From NCBI GenBank assembly GCA_023678885.1, contig CM042986.1, forward strand, positions 1,860,001-1,924,000: DNA of 64,000 nt, in the 5' to 3' direction. Below the pieces are notes generated by a model. That model searched no databases and was not told the DNA's origin. It worked only from the letters and a program-made list of their open reading frames with translations. Shown here piece after piece: positions 47,901-58,200 of this stretch. A program made the position numbers and the translations under genes. The first letter of the stretch is position 1. The number at the start of each line of letters is the position of its first letter. The DNA is from Pogostemon cablin. Taxonomy: Eukaryota > Streptophyta > Magnoliopsida > Lamiales > Lamiaceae.

Positions 47901-48030
47901 ACTGGGATTTGTTGTTGGTCTAGGATTCCTTTTCGGACCACTCATGTATTCTCAGAAATGGAGAAGATGGTATAATATTCATGTCAACAGAATTGTACTG
48001 TTAGTTTTTCGTCGCAAGGGTCGTTCCTAG
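44914..48030 (+). CDS. Leucine-rich-repeat receptor-like protein, Ve1-type
   Basis: A single-exon gene of 1038 residues, intact. It is a cell-surface LRR receptor without a kinase, resembling tomato Ve1-type RLPs that recognise microbial or wound signals and signal through partner kinases (the partner role is family knowledge). Seen: a signal peptide (FASAVLILLFFSNSNHA), an N-terminal cap (DFCHWPGLKCDS), about 30 LRRs with many N-glycosylation sites, a non-LRR island near residues 815-855 (SITVALKGLGLELEKIL), final LRRs, an acidic juxtamembrane stretch, a transmembrane helix (VGAALGFVVGLGFLFGPLMY) and a short basic tail. The second RLP starts at an upstream ATGAGATTCC. Here that ATG is followed by TTTTGA, a stop, so translation must begin at MMFASAV. 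Confidence 0.95.
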   Translation: MMFASAVLILLFFSNSNHAINASAQSDKQLLLELRKSLKYDSSFSTKLVHWNESSDFCHWPGLKCDSKSRVSVLDLSDEPISDGINDSNSTLFKLVTLQTLSLAETSFESVEFPSGFGQLSELRHLNLSNSKFSGQVPSDFSNLTRLVVLDLTASTRVSLELTNLSGMIREYSNLREMYLDWVNMSANGKEWSSAISSFLPNLSVLSLSNSYLTGPIASSLLKLRSLSVIRLDGNPLSSPFPHFFADFSNLSVLTMSGCNISGVLPAKLFHVKGLQTIDLGNNVDLQGSLPEFTVNDSLQSLLLRGTNLSGNVSESIGNLKMLSNLDLGYCNFSGPVPRSFRNLSHLVSLDISWNHFSGSVPSFALLKNLRQINLAGNRLSGPIPESLWEGLENLDAVDLSENLLQGEVPESLFALPLLRDLNLSRNLFSGWNWSSTTTVTSSLLSIDLRFNRIEGPFPRILFKQPSLLSLSLTGNKLNGSLDLTDFGRMDNLSSLELSYNDLSVHVDENVSLSLLFPRLQTLYLASCKLQKIPLMMNHSSLKMLDLSDTELEGEIPNWLWGVNDGYLRHLNLSRNRFTHLQQPYDLRRVQYLDLHSNSLVGQIPFPLPIDGFIDLSRNNLSSPLPPDIGSSFRTVIFFSVAGNKITGSVPSSLCSASSYLQVLDLSNNSFIGGIPSCLLESTTLSVLNLRRNNLNGDIPDTFPDGCRLQTLDLSRNALQGKVPISLARCAQMEVLNLGNNVLNDTIPCWLRNFSRLQVLELRSNNFHGNIDCLGDTTTWPKLQIISLASNNISGVIPANMFRNLPSFMVTDRQQQQLDHLYFFLAINNIYYQDSITVALKGLGLELEKILTIFTSIDFSDNNLYGSIPQTIGELRSVYVLNFSHNALSGHIPSSVGNLQQLGSFDLSFNDLDGTIPTQLATLTFLSFLNLSYNHLEGRIPPGSQMQTFGESSFVGNNDLCGIPLTKTCNDSRTSPAFPEGDNEADSVRWEIVGAALGFVVGLGFLFGPLMYSQKWRRWYNIHVNRIVLLVFRRKGRS

Positions 48031-48415
48031 AAGTATGGTGATTGGCGAAGACATCCAGAAGTAGTAAATAGAGATTAATTATCAGTTAGAATTATTTTCT
48101 GGGATATTGTCAAAGGTTAGTTTACAGTGAAACAATAATCTTGGGATGAATCAAAATTGAACGCTATGGGTTTATTAGCTTTTAACATTTGCTGGTATTG
48201 AAGAAGATCCTGTTTTGACCATCCCTACCTACCCCCACCCCACCACCCTCCATATACGCTGAGAGTAAAAGAAAAGAAAAGAAAAGAAAAGAAAATGGAA
48301 GTAGAGTAGCTTCAAAGTGTGAAGGCGTGCGGTGCGATAATCATCGCTCTAAAAAATAATCAACCTCTAATTAGACTTGTGTCTGTTCTAATAATAGCAG
48401 TTCATTTTTTTTATT
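48031..48415. other. Spacer 3' of first RLP gene
   Basis: 3' UTR and AT-rich DNA with an (AAAAG)n microsatellite at about 48268-48293. No gene. Confidence 0.6.
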
Positions 48416-48420
48416 ATATT
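48416..48420. repeat. Target-site duplication (ATATT) of TRIM, left
   Basis: ATATT directly before the left LTR, repeated exactly at 49589-49593. Confidence 0.88.
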
Positions 48421-48902
48421 TGTTGTGAATCGATCAAAAAAAGAAAAGAAAACAACGAAGAACACAAACATTTATAGTGGTTCGGAAATTGCCTACGTCC
48501 ACTCTTAAGAGAGAAAAATATCTTATTGATGAAGATTACAATGAATAAACTTAAATCTCATACAAACTCTAATCTTGGAAATGTATGGATGATTCTGTAA
48601 ACCTGAATGACTAAAACTTAACCCATATATATACACTTCAATATATGATATATATGGATATGATATATATGGACAATATATGATTTCCATCATATATACT
48701 TTACTTGCATAGCAAGTTATCCTCAATATCTAAGCTCATTAATTTTGGCAGCCCATTCTTACAACACTCGATCATAACCCTTGATCTATATGTTGATCAT
48801 CCAACCTATCTTCCACGTGTTATATTGTTGACTTAACGTATGCAAGAGTCTACCTCTCAATAATACTCCACCTTAGACCTTGCATGTGTCTACCTCTCAA
48901 CA
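48421..48902 (-). repeat. Left LTR of TRIM
   Basis: Begins TGTTGTGAATCGATC and ends ACCTCTCAACA. It is longer than its partner because of AT-rich internal differences. Confidence 0.85.
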
Positions 48903-49174
48903 ATACTCCACCTTAGACCTTGCATTATCACACCAATACTCTTACTCTTCTTCTCCCACCCGATGCAGCCACCCTTATCCACTGTTTTAACGAGTGCAGC
49001 AAACTCCTTCACACTAACTTCTTAACTATTTTTAAGGAGTACAACAAACTCCTTAACAGTTTTTAACGAGACCAGTAAACTCCTTAACTGTTTTTAAAAG
49101 AGAACAGAAACCCTCCATCTTGCTTCTTCTTTCTTTGATCGTCCCTTCTCCCGTTTCTCATAGACGGCGCCAAT

Positions 49175-49588
49175 TGTTGTGAATCTATCAAAGAAAGAAA
49201 AGAAAACAACGAAGAACACAAATGTTTATAGTGGTTCGGCAATTGCCTACGTCCACTCTTAAGGGAGAAGAATATCTTATTGATTAGGGTTACAACGATG
49301 AAGAACGAATACAACTTATATATATCTTAACTTATGATATACATGGATAATAATATATATGAATAATATATGATATGATCTGCAGAATCTTGCATATCAT
49401 ATATTTGATCACAAACTTGCTTGTCAAGCAAGATGTCCACAAACACCAGGGCTACTGTCATCGCAGCCCGGTGCATTCTTGCATCAAAATTTACGTGTGC
49501 ATTGCTGACCTTCCATGCATGAACCATGCATAGAGTCTACCTCTCAACAATACTCCACCTTAGACCTTGCATGTGTCTACTCTCAACA
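49175..49588 (-). repeat. Right LTR of TRIM
   Basis: Begins TGTTGTGAATCTATC and ends TACTCTCAACA, directly followed by the target-site duplication ATATT. Confidence 0.85.
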
Positions 49589-49783
49589 ATATTATATCGC
49601 CCACACCCACGTTTCCCAATTCCCATTCTCTATCAAATAGTTGTCTTAATCTGATAGCCTGTCAGTCCATTTTAATCTAAACTACCCATAAAATGATTTG
49701 CTGTTTTCAAGCCTCTCCCACCAACCAAATATTCTGAGATAAATTTGCACATTCTTGATTTGGTAAACGCCGAGAATACCAGA

Positions 49784-52700
49784 ATGAGATTCCAAATGTT
49801 TGCAACTGCTGTCTTGATTCTACTGTTCTTCTCAAACTCAGATCTTGGAATTCACTTCAACTTCGTAAATGGCCAATCGGAGAAAGAGCTACTACTTGAG
49901 TTGAGAAACAATCTTACATATGATTCTTCGCTTTCAACCAAATTGGTCCACTGGAATGAATCCAGCGATTTCTGTCAATGGCCTGGTCTGAAATGCGACA
50001 GCAAGACTCGCGTTTCTGGTCTCGATCTCAGTGGCGAATCCATCTCCGGTGGGATTAACGATGCCCACAACAGTCTCTTCAAGATTGTGTACCTGCAGAG
50101 TTTGAGTTTAGCTCAAAACGCCTTCGATTCGGCTGAGTTGCCACCCGGGTTCGGACAACTCAGTGAGTTGAAGTACCTGAATCTGAGTAACTCGGGGTTT
50201 TCAGGACAGGTACCATCGGATTTCTCAAATTTAACGAGGTTAGTGGTTCTTGATCTGTCAAACACGATTTACACAGCTCTTCAGCTCACGAACCCTAATT
50301 TGAGAATCTTGATTCGGAACTTGAGTAAGCTAAGAGAACTTCATCTTAATGGGGTGAATATCTCTGCAAATGGGTATGAATGGAGCAGTGCTATATCATC
50401 ATCTCTTCCAAATTTGAGAGTTTTGAGCTTGTCTAATTCTTACCTCACTGGCCCTTTCCATTCTTCATTGCTAAAACTCCAATCTCTCTCTGTCATTCAT
50501 CTTGACAGCAATACTTTCTCTTCTCCATTTCCAGATTTTTTTGCAGAATTTTCGAATTTGAGAGTTTTCACTGCAAGTTCCTGCGACATATCTGGTGTGG
50601 TTCCTGCAAAACTTTTCCAAATAAAGGGTTTACAGACAGTTGATTTGAGCAACAATAGAGATCTACAAGGTTCTTTGCCTGAATTTCCTGTTAATGGATC
50701 TCTGCAGAATCTACTGCTTAGTTACACACAATTTTCTGGAAATGTTTCGGAGTCTATTGGAAATCTTAGAATGTTGTCCAATTTTGATATTAGAAGCTGT
50801 AGCTTTTCAGGGCCAGTTCCTAGTACTGTCAAAAACCTTGATCATCTTGTCTACTTGGACCTCTCTTTGAATCAGTTCTCTGGTTCTGTTCCTTCTTTCG
50901 CTTCGTTAAAGAATCTTGCAATCATAAATTTTCGTAGCAATAGATTAAGTGGTCCGATTCTGTATTCTCATTGGAAGGGGCTTGACAATCTTGAGTTTCT
51001 TGATTTGAGTGAGAATTCATTACAAGGTGATGTTCCATCGTCTTTGTTTGTTTTACCAATGTTGAAAGTTCTGTCTCTCAACAACAATAGCTTCTCTGGT
51101 TCGATTAAACTCCCGACTGTTGCATCGTCGTCCTCGATGGAAAGTCTTGACATGAGTATCAACAATCTAGAAGGCTCCATCCCTCCTGTCTTGTCGAACT
51201 CCAAAACCTGTCGTCTCTCTCTCTTTCTTGGAACAACTTCAACGGCTCTCTTGAGTTAACTGATTTTCGAAAGCTGAAGAATCTTGTGAGTCTAGAGCTT
51301 TCTTACAATGATCTAACCATACATGTAGACGAAGAAGTATCTGTATCCTCATTGCTTCCTCGGTTAGGAACTCTCAGATTAGCCTCTTGCAAACTCCAGA
51401 ACCTTCCTCTCTTGAAGAACCAATCATCGTTGATGATGCTGGATCTTTCAGACAATCAATTGGGTGGTGAGATTCCTAACTGGATGTGGGATGTTGGTAA
51501 TGGATTTCTACGTTACCTGAATCTTTCCCATAACCGATTCACTCATCTTGAACAACCTTATAATCTCCTAAGCCTTCAGTATCTTGATCTTCACTCCAAT
51601 GAACTTGTTGGGCAGATTCCATTTCCATTACCCTCATCTGGCTTCATAGATTTGTCAAGCAATAATTTCACCTCTTCTCTCCCTAACAACATTGGAAATT
51701 CCCTCAAAAGTGTGATCTACTTCTCTGTTGCTGGTAATAAAATCAAGGGGGCAATCTCTTCTTCGTTCTGCAACGCTAGCAATCTTCGAATACTTGACCT
51801 TTCGGAGAACAGCTTCAATGGAAGAATCCCTTCCTGTTTGCTCGAGAGCACTACGCTCAGCGTCTTGAATTTGAAGCGAAACAATCTTGATGGAGACATC
51901 CCCGATACATATCCAGTTGGTTGTCATTTGGAGACACTTGATTTGAGCTGGAATGTTTTACGAGGAAAGGTACCTAAATCTCTTACAAGATGCACTGAGA
52001 TGGAGGTTCTTAACCTTGGAAACAATGTCTTAAACGACACGTTCCCCTGTTGGCTCAAGAGCTTGTCTAAGCTTCGCGTTCTTGTGCTCCGCTTCAACAA
52101 CTTCCATGGAGACATTGATTGCTTGGGTGACAGCAAAGCATGGCCAAATCTTCAGATAATCAGCTTCGCTTCCAACAACATTAATGGTGTTATACCTGCA
52201 AACATGTTTCGAATCTTGCAGGCATTGATGGATACAGAAAATGATCAGCAGCTTGAACACCTCCATGTCCTCCTGTCAGAAAGCAACATCTATTATCAGA
52301 ATTCAGTCACAGTTACTCTCAAGGGACAGGAGATTGAGCTGGAAAAGATTCTTACAATCTTTACTTCAATCGACTTCTCAGACAACCATCTACATGGATC
52401 AATACCTCAAACAATTGGAGAAGTGAAATCTTTATACAATCTCAACTTCTCCCACAATGCCCTCTCAGGCCATATCCCACCAACAATAGGGAACCTACAG
52501 AAGCTTGAATCATTGGATCTATCATTCAACAGCATAGATGGAGAAATCCCGACTGAGCTTGCAAGTCTTACGTTCCTCTCATTCCTGAACCTGTCTTACA
52601 ATCATCTAGTTGGGAGGATTCCACAGGGAAGCCAATTTCAGACATTTCCAGAGAGTTCTTTCATAGGAAACGACGGCCTCTGCGGATTTCCTTTGAACAA

Positions 52701-52944
52701 AACTTGCAACGATACTGGGACATCGCCAGCATTTCAACAGGAGAAACTGGAGAGGGAGAAGGAGGACTTAAAGAAAGAGATCTATGTAAGTGGTGCAATG
52801 GGATTTGTTGTTGGTTTAGGATTCAGTTTTGCACCAATAATGTTGTGTAAGAGATGGAGGAAATGGTATAATAACTGTTTGGATATGATTATAATGTTGT
52901 TGTTTCATCAACAGGATCATCAGCTTGAAAACGAGGATTGGTGA
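49784..52944 (+). CDS. Leucine-rich-repeat receptor-like protein, Ve1-type, paralogue 2 (one-base frame break)
   Basis: A tandem paralogue of the gene at 44914, single exon. The start at MRFQMFATAVLILLFF (49784) is chosen because it begins the signal peptide; an in-frame ATG at 49745 adds a non-hydrophobic leader. Seen: an N-terminal cap (DFCQWPGLKCDS), about 30 LRRs, the island (VTVTLKGQEIELEKIL), a transmembrane helix (GAMGFVVGLGFSFAPIMLC) and a short tail ending LENEDW. The frame breaks near 51194: PPVLSNSKT... runs to a stop at 51257-51259, while ELQNLSSLSLSWNNFNGSLE continues in the next frame to 52944. One missing T (TTGTTC to TTGTC) explains it, and restoring it gives about 1053 residues. 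Either it is a recent pseudogene or a sequence error; the rest is well preserved. Confidence 0.9.
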
Positions 52945-53982
52945 AGAATCCTTGATTGGAGGCAAGATGAACCAGACATCCGCTGTCAGTTTATTTTATG
53001 TTTGAAAACTTTATGAAGCTAAACTTAAAAAACATCATACATGTATATATATTTATTATTTATGGAGTATATGTTATGAGATTTTTTTTTTTTACGGAAG
53101 TGCCCAAATTGTAGTCAACAAAACTATACGACTGTTAAATGCTTATTTTTCTTATGTTAAACCAATGATGAGTATTAATGTAATACCCTAAGTTTGATAT
53201 TGAGGTGGCTTGATCAACATGTCATATCTTATTGAATTTAACAGCCCCTTATATGGAAAAAAGAAAATGCGTTTCAAGAGTATGTTAAGACTGAGGACAA
53301 TTGAAATTTTTTAAGTATCCAATGGCCTTTTGGGCTTTCATGTTGGGCCTTTGGTGTTCTTTTCGAAAGCGTTTTGGGCCTTAGTGTTGGACTTTTAACT
53401 TGTGTAAGAAATCTTGATCTGATCCTTTTATTATCAAATAATAATACCGTTCATTTTAATATTTAATGTAAATAAATATATTAAAACGAATTTTATAATA
53501 ATTTTACCTTTATATTGTCAGCATGTTGTATTATTATCACTTTAGAAATATATACTACAATAATGTTTGACGTGAAAATTCAATATTTTGCAGTATATAA
53601 AATTAGAGTTCGACTGCACCCGTTAGAATTAAATTATGATTGAATCTTTATCATTAATTAATTTAAATAATTAAAAATTAAAATAAAAAATAACCACCCA
53701 CCACCTACACTTTTATAGCCTATAAATTATATGGTGCACACCCGACTTAACCCATAAAATTATGTTTCAGAAGCTTATTTACCCGGATTATTTTTTTATT
53801 TATCTCACAATTCACAAAAGTCCCATATCTAAAACCGAAACTCAAGTTCACCGAAAAGAATTAAAAAAACAAGTCGCACGCCACGTGCATTCCACGTGTC
53901 ACCCATGCTCCCAACACAACCCACGTGTCATTATAAATCAACATAAAGGAAAGACGATCAGAAAGAGCAAAATCAAGTTGCA
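52945..53982. other. Intergenic region between RLP 2 and PEBP gene
   Basis: 3' flank of the RLP gene, a patch with repeated TTGGGC(C)TTT motifs (about 53325-53400), AT-rich DNA and the PEBP promoter with three G-boxes. No gene. Confidence 0.6.
53882..53927 (+). promoter_or_regulatory. Three G-box/ABRE motifs in PEBP-gene promoter
   Basis: CACGTG occurs at 53882-53887, 53893-53898 and 53922-53927; the last two read CCACGTGTC, the abscisic-acid response element form. A TATA-like TTATAAAT follows at about 53931, and the ATG is at 53983. The arrangement suggests bZIP or bHLH control, for example by abscisic acid or light. The function is inferred. Confidence 0.55.
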
Positions 53983-54579
53983 ATGGCGAATTCGAGCGAT
54001 GAATTCAGGGTGGTGATACCCAACACCAGCCAGGAGGGGCGGCTGGGCCGCCAGTACATGGCGGAAGGTCAGGGCGCCAAGAAAGGCATCTCGCCGCCGA
54101 TCGAATGGTACAACATCCCCGAAGGCACCGAAAGCTTGGCCCTCGTGGTACAAGACATAGATGCACCCGATCCGGATTCGCCCGTCGTGCCTTGGACGAT
54201 CTGGGTGGTCGAGAACATTCCTCCCACGCTGAAGGGCCTGCCGGAGGGATTTTCCGGCAAGGAGGAGCAGGGCGATGAGTACGGCGGCATTAAAGAAGGG
54301 AACACCGATATGAAGAAACTCGGGTGGCAGCCACCAAAGATGCCGGGTCAGGATTCGCACCGGATCGAATTCAAACTCTATGCTTTGGATAATCATTTGA
54401 ATCTTGGCAATAAGGTGCTTTGTATACTTGTATTAGGTATTTATTTATTTATTTATTATATTAAGTAATATTGGTATTAATTAATTTTGATTAATTAACG
54501 ACAGGTGTCGAAGGATAAATTGTTGGACGCAATAGAAGGACACGTGTTAGGGGAGGCAGTTTTCATAGCCAAATCCTGA
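53983..54579 (+). CDS. PEBP-family (UPF0098/YbhB-like) protein
   Basis: Exons are 53983-54414 and 54505-54579 (TGA), GT-AG, 168 residues. It belongs to the phosphatidylethanolamine-binding-protein superfamily, in the bacterial-like YbhB branch rather than the FT/TFL1 flowering branch. Seen: SPPIEWYNIPEGTESLALVV, DIDAPDPDSPVVPWTIWVV, GIKEGNTD...GWQPP and HRIEFKLYALD, ending EGHVLGEAVFIAKS. The biochemical role of plant members is not known to me. Exon 1 is GC-richer than its surroundings. From memory, the Arabidopsis relative (At5g01300) is next to the aprataxin gene, as here apart from the inserted eL41/RLP block. Confidence 0.92.
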
Positions 54580-54828
54580 GTGTATTTTGTATTGGCAATA
54601 AGAATTGTGTTCTCCCAAACTACGTCGTATCATTTCATTGCAATTTGCGCAATTAATATTTACTTTTGTCAATTTTGGATTTAATTCCATCTTATGTTTT
54701 CTTCTCACTGTAATGTATTTACTAACATTAAAGAGAATTAATATGCTTCAATTACTAATCGGACGTGAAAGAATAAGATGGACACTAATCAAAATTAATC
54801 GAAATGATCTTAGATCTTCATGATTTTC
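54580..54828. other. Short spacer 3' of PEBP gene
   Basis: 3' UTR and AT-rich DNA. Its last 25 bases duplicate a piece of the adjoining LTR (GATCTTAGATCTTCATGATT at about 54807 and 54860). Confidence 0.5.
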
Positions 54829-55261
54829 ACATAAGCAATTAATTTATTAATCGACATGGATCTTAGATCTTCATGATTTTCACATTCTATCAACACGATC
54901 AGAAGATTTACCTTGAGACGCTATTAATGGCGGTCCTACCTTGAGACGCTATTAATGGCGGTCCTTCTATGATACGTTCATACGAATTACACCGAAAACT
55001 GGTTTCTCTCTCTTTATGGCACAATACGTAAGACTTAATTGATAGAGAATTCATAAAACTATCTCTTTATAGGTGGAGAGAGGAATAGATATTAAATCTT
55101 TATCAAATCACACTCTATCTATTGTTATCCATAAATATATATGATCTTATTTATCTTATATATATTATTTATTTAAATCATATATTTATTTAAGATATAT
55201 GATCATAATAAATATTCTATTTATTTAAATATTAATGACACTAGGCCATAATAATCTTACA
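54829..55261 (-). repeat. Left LTR of degenerate copia element
   Basis: It matches 60499-60927 over most of its length. It contains a 27-bp tandem duplication (ACCTTGAGACGCTATTAATG... twice, about 54911-54965) absent from the other LTR. Confidence 0.8.
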
Positions 55262-58200
55262 TTCTCCCACTTGGCCGAGTGACATAAACATTAAACATAG
55301 CAGATTAAATAATTGTATAATGTGCATGATATAAGATAAAGTAATTGGTCAGCTCATAATGTCAATATTAAGTATAGACTAACACAAGTTATGACGGTCC
55401 TATATAATTTACTCGGCATAGTTCCTTCCATGTATTATGATATTAACTTTCTACTCAACGTGACTCATCAATCTAAGGATGAATAATGGTCCACATAAGT
55501 ATCTCAATTCGAGATAAAATCTTGTTTAATTAATGTCAACATTCATGTATACTAAAATGACAAAACAATATATATATTAATTAGAAACAAAACATAATGA
55601 GCTGTTAATGTCAATTGTTCATCATAAATTTGTTACAACATTTCAATGATCTCATATTCATGTAACGTTCAATGAATGTCTTTATAGAATATCATTTGTG
55701 TAATGGATCCGAAATCATAAGATTGGTGTGCTCAATTGACATATTTGTTTCTAAAGTTCTTCTTAACGACAAAATACTTTCATACCATATGTTTTAGAAC
55801 CTTTGGAATATTCACCGTTTTAGAGAAGAACAATGCAGTGGAATAATCATAATAAGTTTTCAGCGACTTGACATTAATGTCAACTTATTTCAAGTCCTGA
55901 AATTAAGTTCCACATTCAATTTACTTAAATAGTAGCTTCAAATCATGTCACAAGTTAACTTTAATAGTGAATATAGTTTTCAAAAACTTCTTCACACTTT
56001 TGCATGACACAATATCTCCGACTAAGAAATATAAAAGTCGAAGTGAACTTTCTTGTATCAAATAATAATTATCTTAATCTAAATCTATATTTAATTACAT
56101 CTAAGTAATTAGAATTTCAATAAGTAAGCACAAGTGTTTTAGTTCATACAAAAATACTCTAATATTTCATTATACAACAATTTAGTGATCCATTTATGAA
56201 ACACTTCAATAATGACCAAGCATTCTAACAAAATTTGGTCTTTGTACAATTTGGTGTATCTTAAGCTACCAATAACATTGCATAAGAAATATTATAGTAC
56301 GTTCCAATTCATTCTTGGACATTACATAAAGTTGAACTTATAATCTCCCTTCCGGATTGGAACGTGCTTTACAAACACACATTTCCATCCATAATCTCTA
56401 TTGAACTTTAATAACATATACTTACAGAAATATCTTTAACGTTATTGTGATATGTATCGAAATAGTTCTATCTCAATCACATAAGTTCGCTCCTCATATA
56501 TTTCATTCCAAAGTTCTTTAAGGGAAATAATTTATTGGTTTCACATAATAAACCAAGATCATCAGTTGCAAGCAAGTTTATCAATAACATATAGAATTAA
56601 TGTGCTCCCACTGACTTTCAGATATGTACACCGATTTACGATGTTTTCTTTAAATCCAAAAGATATCATGAAAGGAAAGCATGCTTAAGTTCGTATGTTG
56701 ATTATTTAAGTTTACACGCCATGTGATATTTTTCTTCAATAGAAAAACTTTTGAGTTGATCCATTTAAATTCTTATACCAAATCACTATTTAAAAAGCAG
56801 ACATAACATTTATTTGGTGCAACTCTAAGTCATAATGAGTTACAAAGCCATGATAATTCTAATGAAGTCCTGTATAGAAATAACTCATTGTATCTCTTTA
56901 CAATTATGCTATATTTTTTATTAAATCTTTAGCAACAACTCTAATATTATATATTTTGATATTACCATATGTTCACTCTTGATCATAAAGATACATATAT
57001 ATCCAATTCTTTTATACCTTTCTGGCAATTCTTATAGGATATAAACTTCATTATGAGTCATTGATTTCAACTCGTCTTTCATAGCATTTACTCATTTAAT
57101 AGAATTAATATTTTTCATGACTTATTCCAAAACTAAAATTTTATAATATCAAAATTTAGTTCATTTTATTATACCACATATGCAATCATTAGAAATAATA
57201 GATATGTTGTCCTTAAAATATTTTTAATGCTATTTGACGTGATATATCTAATGAAAGCTCATTGACCATTGATTTAGTAAAATCAGATTCATTAAGAGAG
57301 TAGAATAATTTATATGTTGTCCTTGAAAGTTGTTTGACTATACGACAACTATATAACAACTTTACAAGAAGTTTTAGGTAAATATATTTTTAAATTCTCC
57401 ACCAAACTTCTTCAATAACCACATTTCATGGTTTCATACTCCCACTGATTTTACAGTTAACAATGAATTTGACATTCCAGTTTTAAAATTTTCGTACTAT
57501 GGTTAAAACCATAAAATCCACACCCTTTAGACTTGGATAATTTATAAAGAAATAACATAAGTTTCTTATATCCAATTTCTTTTCATATGGTTGTAAAACA
57601 TAATCCCTTCCGAGTAAATTTAAAACATGCAACTGCCTAAGATCGAGTTTTCTACCAATTCACAGTTCATAAGGTGTTTTGAAAACTTCTTTACTAAAAA
57701 CTCGATCATTAAGTAAGTGGCAGTTTTAAGTGCATATATCCACAAGATATAGGTATATATTAATCATTCAACATGCTTCTAACCATATTCAATAAAGTAC
57801 TATTATATCATTCTGCAACAACAATTTATTATGGTGTGCAATATTAAGTATAAATGTCAGCTTTTCTTGTAATTTAGTGATTGAGCATGATGATTCATCA
57901 TACTTTCCATAAAATTCATCACTTCTTCATATCTTTGAAATTTTCACTTTTCTATCTAATTTTCTCAACATCATTAATAAATGCTTCTTGAGCATTTATA
58001 GAATGAGAATTTTCTTGCAAAGATAAATATAACCATAATGTGAAAATTTAAAATTAAAATTAAAAAATGATGAAATATCATTATTCCTTTAAGAAGGGTA
58101 TTATCATAAGATTCACATTTAGCGGTGTTAACTATTATAAGAAGTTGTGTAGTTATCGTGACTCTATTATTTGTGTGTTTTATTTGCTTTTCTTTAATGC

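Larger units (their letters stand above)
48421..49588 (-). mobile_element. TRIM (miniature LTR retrotransposon), 1168 bp
   Basis: LTRs lie at 48421-48902 (482 bp) and 49175-49588 (414 bp), both TGTTGTGAATC...CTCAACA, around a 272-bp interior. In minus orientation the right LTR is followed by ATTGGCGCCGTCTATGAGA, a TGGCGCCG primer-binding site of the kind used by many plant Gypsy and TRIM elements. The left LTR is preceded by a purine tract (AAGGTGGAGTAT). The 5-bp duplication ATATT flanks it. It has no coding capacity, so it was moved by another element's proteins. It lies between two tandem RLP genes. Confidence 0.88.

Noticed and set aside
45087..47945. Antisense frames inside the RLP genes
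   Set aside because: They mirror the leucine-rich-repeat periodicity of the sense strand and have no independent support.
53325..53400. Cluster of TGGGCC-like motifs between RLP 2 and PEBP
   Set aside because: More than 550 bp from any start codon and part of a short repetitive patch; not convincing as a promoter.
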